DNA of 42,259 nucleotides from Didymodactylos carnosus (taxonomy: Eukaryota; Rotifera; Eurotatoria; Philodinida; Philodinidae). Position numbers and translations under genes: made by a program. The notes under the pieces were generated by a model. The model was not told where the DNA came from. It was given only the letters and a program-made list of their open reading frames with translations, and did no database searches. Every line of letters begins with the position of its first letter. Position 1 is the first letter of the stretch. Positions 26,401 to 37,088 of the stretch are shown here, piece by piece. The stretch spans positions 1 through 42,259 of the forward strand of contig CAJNOQ010000735.1 in NCBI GenBank assembly GCA_905250885.1, given 5' to 3'.

Positions 26401-26885
26401 GTACGAATAAATGTGAAGATATTTTTCACAATGAAATTAGTAGGAAACATTTTCACGCGTGTCCACAAGTGATATTTTTTTACGGAAATTTTAAGATGAG
26501 AAATTCACGTGTGGCCACTACACACTTCACGACTCTCACCTGTGGTCACGTGCAAAAAATATGACGCGAAACGTTTTCGTGACCAGTTCACCTGTTGTCA
26601 CAAGTGGAATATATTTTTCATGCATGTTCACACACCATTTTACGATGTTCACGTGCGACCACAATTCATTTCACGATATTCACGCGTGTACACACCGCGG
26701 TACCTACTAAAATTTCTCCATGGGCAGAGTGCCCGATTTTTAAAATATTTAGTTTTGTCAGTATTTACTAGGTTCTTACCAAGTACTGAGGGACATTTAC
26801 TAAGAATTGGACCTTTTTTACAGCTGATTAACGTAAGATGAACATCCAAGTAACTTACATTAATAGTTTCTGTTGATGGAAACAT
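20488..26885 (-). CDS. PLK4: Polo-like kinase 4 (SAK), centriole duplication kinase
   Basis: The Ser/Thr kinase that triggers centriole duplication. Eighteen coding exons (high to low coordinates) give about 833 residues with consistent phases: 26885-26859, 25147-25052, 24984-24871, 24810-24699, 24616-24504, 24437-24349, 23123-23020, 22959-22831, 22756-22686, 22628-22528, 22471-22364, 22309-22063, 22002-21898, 21836-21697, 21629-21536, 21473-21279, 21201-21066 and 21008-20488. Kinase motifs are GRGGFA, the VACK lysine (residue 40), HRDIK (Asp140), DFG (Asp158), activation-loop Thr174 and GTPNFLSPE. Cryptic polo boxes follow ([35 protein letters not shown]). The C-terminal polo box spans roughly the last 80 residues ([20 protein letters not shown]). 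A DSGLPKS motif near residue 381 could be an SCF/beta-TrCP degron. The exon 10 donor (GTCTGT) is the least canonical, chosen by frame. The length is near that of fly SAK. Confidence 0.94.
23124..24348 (-). other. 1.2-kb PLK4 intron 6
   Basis: This intron lies between the exon ending SPNFLS-like in the activation segment and the exon starting EIATRS. It has a perfect GTAAGTAT donor and a T-rich acceptor. It is much longer than most other introns of the gene. No coding sequence was recognised inside it. Its CGGTT and AACCG words near 23.88-24.01 kb suggest an old repeat insertion, but no boundaries could be set. Confidence 0.7.
25563..26724. mobile_element. foldback-like element built of CACGCGTG dyads, in PLK4 intron 1
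   Basis: Inverted arms at 25563-25579 and 26708-26724 match at 16 of 17 positions (CCCATGG..GAAATTTTA). Between them the octamer CACGCGTG occurs exactly six times (25589, 25690, 25744, 26064, 26454, 26681). Many variants follow a common module: TTCACGCGTG, two bases, then a CAC..GTGA half. Examples are at 25711-25734, 25741-25762, 26061-26081 and 26452-26471. About ten modules are visible. There is no coding frame. The element is probably a non-autonomous repeat that inserted into the intron. Exact ends and target duplication were not found. An outer imperfect pair (AAGTATATTTACC near 25.35 and 25.41 kb) lies to the left. Confidence 0.6.
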
Positions 26886-27829
26886 TTGTGAATCAGTGAT
26901 ACCAAATTCTAACTAACTTAAATTAATGTAAGGAAAGATTTTGATTCATTTTGGTACTTGAAAGTGGTACAAACGTGCTAAATCAACAATTCCACTTTTC
27001 GTACAAAAAATGCTTTTTCTGTATGGATTCCAATTTTTGCGTGTAAATAAGTTCGTTTTTGTTCAAAGAAAAAAGAAACCATTAACTATGACCGTGTCAT
27101 AGCGATCGTTTCAAAGCGAAGCTGAACTAAAATACGAACAATACGCCAAGAGAAGTAGAAAAGACTTCACACAGTTTGCAGGATTTTATCAAACGGTTGA
27201 TGCTATCATTTTCATCCTTGCATATAGATGGCAGTACTGTACGATTATATATAGTCAGAGCAGTTAAGAACAACAGCATCCGGAGTTGATTTCGTGCAGG
27301 GACGTTTATAATACTCATAGAACTTACTACGATGCAGTATTTATCAAGTACCTCTATTTGCTGAATTACTTGAGAAGTATCTTTTTTACTGACAAAAAAT
27401 TTCACTTTCTAAAGTACTAGTCTAAGTATGTAGACAAAGTTTTAACAATTTATTAGAGTTTCAGTCGGAATACTTCATTTTTAGTAATGTATTTGGGTAG
27501 CTTTCAATTCAAGCACATATCACCGAAACAAAAACATAACGTTGGTTTTGAGTTACTGAAAAGTGCTTTTTCGTATCTAGCACACTCGACAACCCAGGAG
27601 ATTTTCTATTTTCGGCGAGGGGTACTTCCAAAAGTTATTTATACTTTACCTATTATCCACTCAAAAATTTTGTCATACAGATGAACAATCATGTTTCCAT
27701 CTCAATATAAAAAAGCTTTTGTTATAATGCACATTGGAGCAGCGTTTTTATACCCACCATCTATCTTATATCCCAATATTAGTCGATAAAGATATCCGTT
27801 TATATTAACTATTTATTAATAGTAGAGTC
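26886..27829. other. intergenic DNA, no gene seen
   Basis: This contains the presumed PLK4 promoter and 5' UTR upstream of the 27-nt first coding exon. A 92-codon minus-strand frame at 27127-27405 has no recognisable motif. I see no clear regulatory element. Confidence 0.45.
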
Positions 27830-28306
27830 AGACAACACTCAAGGATCACGAGAAGTATATTTACTGTATCCCAGAGTCTTCTAAAAAAAGTTCCAGAAGT
27901 GAGTACAAAATGCTGTGATAGAGATATATAAAAACGGTGCTGTGATAGAGTCATAAAAAACGGGTAGCGTCAGTTTTTTTTCTATCAGACTGCCGAAGAT
28001 TGGAACGCTTTACCAGAAACGGTTGTTGCAGTATGTAGTGCTTTAGGTCAATTCAAAGCGCTGCTGAAATATCATTTCCAAATTTTAGGCGTTTTCTCAT
28101 TTTTTGTTTTTGTTTATTTCTGTACTCTATTCTATAAGAGTGAATCTGTAGATATAAGCCTGTATTCTCTCTCTTGTGGTGTTGTTACTCCAGGTGGTAG
28201 TGTGTATAAGTATGTTTTACTTTTTTTCCTTTCCTATAGCAGCTCTTTCTTTTGTAAAGTCAGCTTTGTTTGTAAAATAAAATAAAGTTCAAGTTCAAGT
28301 TATTCG
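27830..28306 (+). mobile_element. 3' end of a truncated non-LTR retrotransposon (LINE)
   Basis: Plus-strand translation shows the pattern found near the C-terminus of many LINE reverse transcriptases: RQHSRITRS with KKVPEV, then FFYQTAEDWNALPETVV and a final FKALLKYHF. A stop and frame shifts interrupt it between the two blocks, next to a partial direct duplication of TGCTGTGATAGAG (about 27912-27948). The sequence ends in AATAAA followed by TTCAAG repeats (about 28280-28301), as expected of a LINE tail. The 5' part, including the catalytic RT core and endonuclease, is missing. It is a dead 5'-truncated copy lying between PLK4 and the P450 gene. The clade was not determined. Confidence 0.65.
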
Positions 28307-28825
28307 ATGCGTCTCGACACGATTTTCTTTTTGTTATAGACACGTTTTTAAAATGTATCCATAAACTGTAACAATTGTAACTATATTGTAACAATACAAT
28401 TTTTTCTCCATTCCTTCGAAGGTTTGTTTCGTCTAAATGCGTTTTTCTTTGATCGAAATGAAAACAATTGGATAAAGAGATTATGTATGGATCCACTTTG
28501 TCTCCCATTAAGATAAAAAGTGTGTCTGGAAGCGTTCGGGTCAAGTTTTTTCAAAAAATGAAAGAAAAACATATCTGAACATTCGTCTGTATGATAAAAT
28601 TTTCCAGTAGATAGATCACATTGTATTTCAGTTAGTATGTTGCTCCTGACAGAGTTCTACTACCATGAATTTTACAATATTTCGTGATTCTTAATGAGAT
28701 TCATCAAATTTTTTTATCTCTCCATCCTGCATGTAACTAAAAAGAAAATGTTTTAATCTCCTACTATAAAATAAAAAAATAAATAACATGCAAGAAGAAT
28801 CGAGATATCGTCGTTGCATTTACTG
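28307..28825. other. spacer between LINE tail and P450 stop
   Basis: AT-rich DNA that should contain the 3' UTR of the minus-strand P450. Minus-strand frames of 94 and 63 codons overlap here but show no recognisable motif. Confidence 0.45.
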
Positions 28826-30625
28826 TTACGTTATTTTCACTTTAAGTGAAAATATTGGTGCAACATTAGTGAAACCAAATGTACCTTCACTTGGTTCGGG
28901 AAGATTATCATATACTTCAAAATTGAAATGAGCCAACATTGTAGCAAATAATCCGGTTAATATATCTAATAAATATTTTTCTCCCATTATACATTGCCGG
29001 AATCCCAATCCGAATAACGACGGTTGATAATAATTCCTATGCAACGTTCCATCTTCGCTCTCTTTAGTCCACCATCTGTCAACATTAAATTTTTCAACAT
29101 CCATCCCCCAATATTTTTCACAATGATGTAACCCGTAGAGATTTGCTCCAACTAATGTTTGTTTTGGTAAGGTAAAACCACGCCAAGTAAAATCATCGAA
29201 TGTTGAATGTAAGAGAACGGGTACAACGGGTGATAGGCGTAGGACTTCTTTAACATAGGCTCGACAATAGTGTAATTCATCTACAGTTTTTAATGTAAAA
29301 TTATTATAATGTTGCAATCTGAGTAAGAGAAAAAATGTTAAATTAGACAAATTTCGTCTTGGACACCTACTTTGTTTCTTGTCTTGCCAAATTGGTTTCC
29401 TGTGGATATTTAACAGCATATAATAACAACCATGTTAGAGCACATTTCATCATTTCACTTCCATGCATAATTATATTCAATAGAATCGCTGCCAAATCTT
29501 CATTATCAATATGTGGAGACGATTTATCAACAATTTCCAACAATGAATTTAATACATCATGTTGTTGCGAATGGTCACTCAGCTTCGTTGTTTTACATTC
29601 GTGAATCCGTTCATCCACCCACAACTGGACCTGTGATAGAATAAATTTATTTAATCTCAATAATTCAGATGGATAACCAAACGTTTTTTGTATGGAATCT
29701 TCATGAATGGCAGCACTTAACTCATATAAATCATGTGTAAACGTTTCAAATATCTTATCACCTAAATACAAAACACTGTAAAAAATTGCTCATAATTTCA
29801 TTTGCCTAGCTAAAACGTTTAGATCACCACCTCTCACCTAAATCATAGACAAATGTTTTTGATAAACAAATTGTTGTTAAAATATGTGCTGATAGCCGAA
29901 ACATCGTCTCCTGTACGTTAAACTTTGTGGGATTTTGCTCCAAATATAGTTTTAACTGGTAAAATTCACATTGAATAAAAGAATCAATTAATTTAGTTTC
30001 AGCTAAATGATCAACTAATGCATGATGAATTAATTGAGAATTATGATCGGCATGAGGAAATATTCCTAGAAAGAGAAAGCAGCAATATAAATAAAATCGA
30101 ATCGTGTTGTTTTTTCAATCAGGGACAATGAAAGGCTTTCGTCTGACCTGTTCGTTGATGTTTTCCATGCTTGTACTTTGATTGGTTCTCTAGAAAATTA
30201 TCAATTTTGTTACTATATGAATCCGCTCTACTAACAAATATTTCATTAATTAACACTGAATCATTTAATAAGATAACTTTTCCTAAATGTGTTTGAATTG
30301 TACACATTTGTGGATGCCGTATGAATAATTTTAATAGATTTTTTCGTTTATTTCGATAGAATAGCCATGATAAATAAAAATGTTTTAGTTGATGTAATCC
30401 AGATGGAAGACAACATCGATTTCGATCATATTGATATTTGAGACCAATAACAACGATAATTAGTAATATGTGAATAGCAAAACTTGAACAATGATTTAAA
30501 AATGTAAAGTCTTCAATTGCAATTTCTTCAACATCATCAACAGCCGATTGCAACATATCAAGGCTTTTCCTCACTACATCAGCCACTTGATCGACTGGAT
30601 CGCTCGATGGATTATGTTTAACCAT
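28826..30625 (-). CDS. divergent cytochrome P450 monooxygenase
   Basis: Four exons, 30625-30148, 30065-29838, 29761-29371 and 29318-28826, splice in frame to 529 residues, the usual length for a microsomal P450. A hydrophobic anchor lies at about residues 47-62, after an unusually long 45-residue hydrophilic lead. The I helix, K helix (EVLR, Glu390-Arg393), PERF-like FNVDRW and heme loop (FGLGFRQCIMGE, Cys475) are in the normal order. Several signatures are altered. The I-helix oxygen-activation motif reads HGSEMM (residues 335-340) instead of the usual A/G-G-x-D/E-T-T/S. The helix-C W-x-x-x-R pair is not visible. One extra residue separates the heme cysteine from the glycine. It may be an active, diverged enzyme, one with non-monooxygenase chemistry, or one losing function. 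The subfamily is unassigned. The start ATG was chosen as the first in frame. Confidence 0.88.
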
Positions 30626-33483
30626 TGTTTTGCTTTGGAGATACAAGCAAAAACTAAAAGATAGACAAAAGACATATATGGAGATGTAATGAAATTAACT
30701 TTCGACGGAGAAGTCTGATCATATTTAAAGTTTTGCTGAAGTGAACACTAATACGAGGTCTGAATTTCTCTTGCATGACCGTCGCTTAGATCGGCATCGG
30801 AAAGATTGGTTGTGAAAACTAAATAGAAAGCATGCAGCGCAGCACATAACAAAAAAATTTTCAACTTTACTCGGGTCAAACGAAAAATTTCCAAGGCTAA
30901 GGAGATATAACAAGTTCATTCAAAAATAAAAGCCAAAGCGTTTCATTAGTCCAGCTACACATCTTATCAACTAGATGAGCTCATGCTTAATGACAAAAAA
31001 CTGTTATTTCAACCACTTTTTGTTTTTTGAAGGCAAAAAATAATTGGATAAAACATTTGGAATTAAGCAAAGATTAAATAAGTTTTCATTTTTTTTTACT
31101 ATGTATTAGAATTGTCGAGAGTTCACAAAAGCAGCGTCTTCTATTGACATGTAAAATAGGAAATAGCTGTTGTAGGTATTGTTCAACTTCAGGGAATCGT
31201 TATCGATATTTTTAGGTAGCACTTAAATTTAATTCTTAATTTTAGTTGACTTAATTCTTGGTGTTCACCAAAAGATCTTAAATCTTCATTTTGACTTAAG
31301 TTAAGTGTTGAACTGAGACACCTGTAGAAATATCTTGGGTCAATGCTATAAAATGACATACGAAAATATTGACGTAAATTTGTGCTTAAATTTTATAAAT
31401 TTGAGAACATTAATTTCTAGGCCAATTTATGACTCAGTGAAGAATTCAAAATTGGTCTTGTATACATGACGTAGATAGAACAGTGTAAGATACGTCAGGT
31501 TGCTGCAGAAACACAAAAGTTTCAGACAGTTCTACAGGCTCCAAAAACACGTGCTTTGAATTCACATTTGACATAAGCCCTATGTAATTTATTCTTAGAT
31601 TGATTTTAGATTCATCCAGATATAATTGAAATATAAGATGTATATGTAAGATTAGATATCTAATCTTATTTTATGACAGGCTAATGAAAATTAAATTTAC
31701 AAGATAAAGCATAGGGTTTTGATAAAAATGAGATTCTATAAATTAACCGGAGGACATCGTACAGCGCACTATAGTGCGACGCCTAATAATATATTATTTG
31801 AAGTAGCAGCAACACTGGATTCTGATACGTGAAACTGAGCTCGAATGGTATGAGTTCTATAAATCTAATTTGATTAGAAAGAATAATCCTCTCATATAAC
31901 TCAAAGTTCGGTAACTTTTCAGAAGTTCTTACGAAGAATGGTCATTATTTGTATTTTTCATCAAGAGACTAGAATGATAGTTCGTCGAAATCGAAAAATA
32001 TTTTATACTTGCATCCCCACTGGATTTGCTAAATCTTTATATGTTAAAATTGTTAGCAAATTTGCTATTTGATACAGAAAGTTTTGAGTTCACAAACATA
32101 GTGTGCCTCTGTGTCTGTACGAAAATAAATTTTAGTCGCGACATTTTTTTATTTATTCAATCACTACAGTTAAGTAGACAGATGTATTCATTTATTAAAG
32201 CGCAAAAATTTTGTGGCTGACAGTAGCATCCGATCAATAGAAACTAGTTCCGATTACATTGTCAAATAGCGGAGGTTTTGATCTGCTTATGCACTTCATT
32301 TTAAAGGCGTTACATTCAATTAAGTTTTTCTTTTTTGTAACAGTCTAGACACATTCGTGTTAAAGTAAAACTGATTGATTGATTCATTCATTCGTAACAT
32401 CAGTACAAAGCTGAATGGACACAAACGTTTTTTTTCGTGATAGAATTGGTTTCAGATTACGCAGATTCTATCTGTAGATACTTGTATTGATTGAGCTCTA
32501 ACCTGCAGAATTGTCGGAACACTAAATTACAAGGTAACGCTGGTCTGCACTCGCTCGATCCCTTGACTATAATCTAATGTAAACCTTAAAAGTTTTCTCT
32601 AGACTCTTCAAAGATCCCCGGAGGTCTAAAAATATTTCTAAATTCATTCTGAACTTTTGTTAAGACTCTAGACCAAAGTAAAGAATACTGCTCGAAACCT
32701 TTCAGATTGGATTCTGACGTCTAGAAGAAAGCATACAAAGTGACAAGCGACAGTACGACATCATAACGTGGTACCGTGTATTCAATTTGTTTATTCATAT
32801 TTCTCTCAGTTTTGCGAAGAAACTAAAACATCTTGTGCGGCTTCGTGTGAAACATGTAGAAGCCGACCCCAAAATATATTTTGCCATTAAAAGTGTTACT
32901 TATTCAGATTGTGTGACGAAAGACCATTTATACAGAGACACTTTGGGATACTGAACCGTATGATTACTTCAGTTTCGAAGGAAACATCGAATCCCTGAGG
33001 GCGTGTGTGTGTGCTAATTAGGCCCTACTGACAGCTTCATAAAACAACACCCAGTTCTGTTCTACCAGCAACAACAATTATTACTAGTTTAATGATAAAA
33101 GTTGTATACAAAAAGCTGTTTGAACAATCTGAAGTTTAATGTCGAGGTTCAATTAATTGAATAAGTGATGTTCTTCGTTGTTGTTTCTGCGAAGAATGTG
33201 GTGGAATCTAATATATCGAGATGCTAATGTAAAGAAGGAGAAATGAAAATAAGTATTGCAAACGCAAATACTAAATTATAAAATATTAAATAAAATTTGC
33301 TTTTGATTATGACTTGCTTTACGTTTTGTTCCCGGAAATGACTTGTATTATTTATTAATTTATACATAATTCCTTTCTTCCATTATCTCTCGTTCTAAAA
33401 CCCGCGAAACTACGAAGTTTTAAGAATTTCTAGAAACTGTGATAAGATCAAGCATGGAGAATAATGTAATGGCGATGAAAAAA
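30626..33483. other. 2.8-kb stretch with no recognisable gene
   Basis: AT-rich DNA upstream of the P450. I found no coding motif. Short frames (for example at 32026-32220) look random. A perfect 14-bp palindrome (CGCACTATAGTGCG) lies at 31765-31778. A TGATTGATTGATTCATTCATTC tract near 32369-32391 could be the tail of an old retroelement, but no coding remnant precedes it. Confidence 0.5.
31765..31778. repeat. 14-bp perfect palindrome
   Basis: CGCACTATAGTGCG is fully self-complementary and locally GC-rich compared with its surroundings. No associated gene or repeat was recognised. Confidence 0.8.
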
Positions 33484-35165
33484 AAAGAGCGTTCTTTTAA
33501 TAGTTCAAAAGCCTGCTGTCGATCAGGAGTGAATACAGAAACAGGGTTATCTTATTCCCTAATCGATTCAAAAAGAGGTTCAGCAATCTCAGCGTAGTTT
33601 TTGATAAAACGCCTATAATAACCCATAAGACCCAAGAAAGCTCGTACATCTTTAGGTTTAATTGGTACGGCAAAAGACCGAACCGTCTCTAATTTATCTG
33701 AATCAGGTCGAATGCCATCAGCACTGACTATATGGCCTAGTTATTTTAATTCTCGGCGACAAAAGAAACATTTTGATGGTTTTAATGTAAGGCCGCTTTC
33801 TTTTATGCGATTAAGGACATTATCAATGTCTATTAGATGTTGTTCAAATGTTGGTGAATGAATTATGACATCATCTAAATAGACTATGCAGCAGCTCCAC
33901 TTCAGATCTCGTAGAACAAGGTCCATGAGACGCTAGAAGGTAGCCGGTGCATTAGTCAGCCCAAATGGCATGACTTTAAATTGAAAAATGCCTTCATGAG
34001 TGACAAAAGCAGTTTTTTCCTTGCTACCTTCGTCCAATTCAACCTGCCAAAACCCAGAAGAGAGATTTAGAGTACTGAAATATTTGGCACCTCTAAATGC
34101 ATCAAGTGCATCATCTATTCTGGGAATCGAATAGGTATCTTTGATGGTAACCCCGTTCAGTTTTCGAAAATCGATACAGAAACGAAGTGTACCATCTTTT
34201 TTTGGGACTAAGGTAACAGGACTGGCCCATGGCCCAAAACTAGGTTCGACTACATCACTTTTGAGCATCTCGGCAGTCTGGCGAGTGCATTTTGCCTTCC
34301 TTTTCGGGTTTAAAAGGCGATACGGGCCTTGTTTTATCGGTCTGGCATCACCAACATCATTGTGATGTTTAACTGCATTAGTACGGCCCGGTTTTGACGA
34401 GAGAATGTCGGGATATCAAAAAAGTTGTCTCAACTGGTCTTCCTGTTCCGAGGAAAGCCCAGAAGAAGCTAAATCAAGTTTAGTTAGCCAATCACCAGGT
34501 ATATCTGTAGAATCACTGAACGACTTCAATTACTTCTCAGCCGTTTGTGAATAAAACTGAGGACTGGCTAGCGAAATACGCGCAAGATCGGTTTTCTCAG
34601 CTAAAGAACGAACTATGATAGCAGTCAAAGGGTCTGGCCTCTCAAGTGTACTGTGATTATTAACAAAAAGCAATAAAGACGAATCGAAATCTCCTTCTCT
34701 AATATCGGCATCTTTTCGAATCGTGATTTTCTCCTCTTCAATCCGACGTGCAATTGGATCTTGACTTAACAATCATTGTCTAATCTTTTCAATGTAATTG
34801 TCAAATTTCCTCTCTGCTATAAATAATGATGTTGCTAATTCTGGACTGTTAACACCCGTAGTAGATGAAGTGTCTTTAGAACAGTTATCGGCAGAATTAG
34901 ATTGTCCTTCTTTGGGATCTGTCATCGGTGATTCCTGAGTAATAAATGTACATGTATCCTGATGTTCTTGAAGTGATCCATCAGATTTTTGCAGACTAGA
35001 ATCAGAAGAAAAAGAATCAAGGAAAGCGAGTTTCTGTCCAGGACGAATATAACTCCATCGTAGTGTCAGATTAGCAACCATAACATTAGCGATATTCTTT
35101 TCAACAGTAACGATACTGTTGGCAACGGAAATTCGAGAACTCGCAGAAATGGTGGTGGCTTCCCA
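33484..35165 (-). mobile_element. Ty3/gypsy-type retrotransposon relic, pol fragment A
   Basis: Read on the minus strand, this carries a gypsy-like pol region. A Ser-rich segment near the protease/linker is followed by reverse transcriptase with the blocks GPWASPVTLVPKKDGTLRF, FSTLNLSSGFWQ, MPFGLTNAPATF and the catalytic YLDD (near 33.87 kb). It runs into the start of RNase H (RAFLGLMGYYRRFIKNYAEIA, LFESI). Several in-frame stops break it: one just after NAPATF at about 33.93 kb, one after CFFCRRELK at about 33.74 kb, others near 33.56, 34.40, 34.53 and 34.77 kb. No gag, integrase or LTR is visible. It is cut off at about 33484. It is an inactive fragment lying head-to-head with a different gypsy relic. 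Confidence 0.85.
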
Positions 35166-36590
35166 CTTTTGTCAGCTAATATCCGACGGTATTTGTACCG
35201 TGATGAAAGTTTGATGAAAAGCTGGAATTCTTCTTTTATGAACCCAGTAACATGGCTACAAGATATCGAAGAATTATTCGACCCACCAAGACCGATCGAC
35301 GAAGATTTCTACCAATATATGTTGGTGCCGATGAGAAGAAATGGTATCGTAGTGAAGAGCATACGAGTGATTATGATGAATTTAAGAGAGAATTCATCGG
35401 CGCATTTTCATCATCGGCACAGAAACTGAAAATGTCATTAAAATTAATCAATCGGCGACAAGGAAACAGCGAACCGGCACAGTCGTACTATTATGATGTA
35501 TTGTCACTGTGTACACAATTCAATCCGGACATGCAGGATGAAGAAAAGATGGTGTATCTGCTGTCATTACGTCACATCAAGGGCAACAAAAGTCAAAATC
35601 GCATTCATCTATCATCAGCACAATTGACGATCTCGTATCTCATCTCTCTAAAGGACAACAAGAGCAAATCCGCCTTATACCGTTCAAACACAAATCCGTA
35701 TTCGATACTACGCAGCCATCGATCATGAAAACAAACAACGTCTACCATCATATTCCAATCCAACCACATCATCAACCGATACAATCCTACCTATACAGAA
35801 AAGCGCCTAAGGAAACGCAACTTATCAACGAACAAGTAAAGGAAATGCTAGATAATCATATTATCCGTCCGAGCTCAAGTCCATGGTCATCATCCGTCGT
35901 CATCATCAAAAAGAAAGACGGCAGCCCGCGTTTTTGTGTGGATTATAGACGTTTGAACGCGATCACCGAGCGAGATGTGTATTCTCTTCCCCGAATCGAC
36001 GACATTATCGACAAATTGGCTGGATCTCAATACTTCACCACACTAGACCTTAAAGCGGGATATTGGCAAATTCCAATAGACGAACAAGGCAAGAAGAAGA
36101 TAGCGTTCGTGACGACTGACGGTCTATACGAATTTAGCGTGCTCCCCTTTGGTTTGTCAAACGCGCCCGCCACATTCCAACGTATCATCAATTCTGTGTT
36201 AGGAATATTGCGATGAGACATCATACTGGTGTACTTAGACGACATCATCATCTACTCACCATCATTCGAGAAACACGTGCAACATCTGGATCGAGTATTA
36301 GACGCTTTGCAAAAAGCCAATATCAAATTGAATGCACCCAAATGCTCATTGGCACGAAAACAATTAGATTATCTCGGGTTCCGTATTACTGAACATGGTA
36401 TCAAACCGACAACGTCGAATGTCGAGAAAACACCAAACCGACATCCACCAAAGCGGCCTATTCATTCATTCAGATGGCATAATTTTACCGACGATTCATA
36501 AAGGATTTTGTGATCATCGCGGCTCCGTTGAATATGTTCAAAAACAAGAATGTCAAATTCGGATGTATCGATAAGTTTGCCGAATAGTTT
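35166..36590 (+). mobile_element. Ty3/gypsy-type retrotransposon relic, gag fused to RT (fragment B)
   Basis: Plus strand. A gag capsid-like region (VTWLQDIEELFD, then KKWYRSEEHTSDYDEFKREF) changes frame at about 35.32-35.34 kb. At about 35.72 kb it is followed directly by reverse transcriptase (SPWSSSVVIIKKKDGSPRF, YFTTLDLKAGYWQ, LPFGLSNAPATFQ, then YLDDIIIYSP). A TGA at about 36.214-36.216 kb lies just before the YLDD block. The start of RNase H follows (RRFIKDFVIIAAPLNMF) and ends at about 36.59 kb. Nucleocapsid, protease and integrase are missing, so an internal deletion probably joined gag to pol. The RT differs clearly from fragment A in sequence and codon use, so the two are separate insertions. 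No LTR was recognised. Confidence 0.85.
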
Positions 36591-36615
36591 TGAGAGACAT
36601 ACATTAAAAACTTAC

Positions 36616-37088
36616 AATATTGCCAGTATTAACGTCCATTTTTAGAGCATTTAAAATACTTTTTGTATCAGGATACCTGAAAAGAGAAAAAAACCTGCAA
36701 AGCCTTCAGCAGCAATAATCTCATTTAGAATTTACTTACCAAGCCTGATAATTATCGGTTAAACCAAAAAATATAGCTTCAACCAAAATTCCACGAAATT
36801 TTGAGTAATTTTCAAAAATGGTTGTATTCCCATTTGCAATTGCTCGTTCCATAGCTGAAGGCAGTATTGGAAGAACGTAATTATCGAGTATTGGCTTTTT
36901 CTTGGATTTTATGATGGTATTATCATTTGTATTGATGCTGTTTGTGGTTGTATGTGGTGCTGTTGGTATTAGTGTTACAGCCAGATCTTTATCAACAATT
37001 TTTGTGTCTTTTAAATTTTGATCGGTGTTAAACGGTAACCAGTTTGTTAAACCCGATAACGACGCTAATAAATCATTCGGATCTCGAC
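36616..37088 (-). pseudogene. fragment of an unrecognised spliced gene, broken by insertions
   Basis: Minus strand. A coding exon ends at 36740 with a perfect donor (GTAAGTAAA). A 63-bp intron leads to a 61-nt exon at 36676-36616, which ends in GTAAGTTT. The frame is kept across the junction (NYQA-W-YPDTKSILNALKMD). The upstream exon includes DPNDLLASLSGLTNWLPF, a Thr/Asn-rich stretch, a Lys-rich patch and FRGILVEAIFFGLTDNYQAW. I do not recognise the family. On its 5' side the frame is interrupted at 37088 by a 350-bp hAT-type MITE and reopens beyond it (ASSSCRD at about 37.45-37.47 kb). On its 3' side it abuts the gypsy relic, so downstream exons are missing or displaced. It is probably a decaying host or transposon-associated gene. 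Confidence 0.5.

Noticed and set aside
25563..26724. Reading the regularly spaced palindromes as a CRISPR array
   Set aside because: Units are imperfect, spacing is irregular, there is no leader or cas gene, and the context is an animal intron.
26509..26841. 110-codon plus-strand frame across the CACGCGTG region
   Set aside because: It is a by-product of the repeat modules inside PLK4 intron 1 and is opposite in strand to the real gene.
34141..34365. Plus-strand 74-codon frame in the gypsy relic
   Set aside because: It is the antisense shadow of the minus-strand reverse transcriptase.
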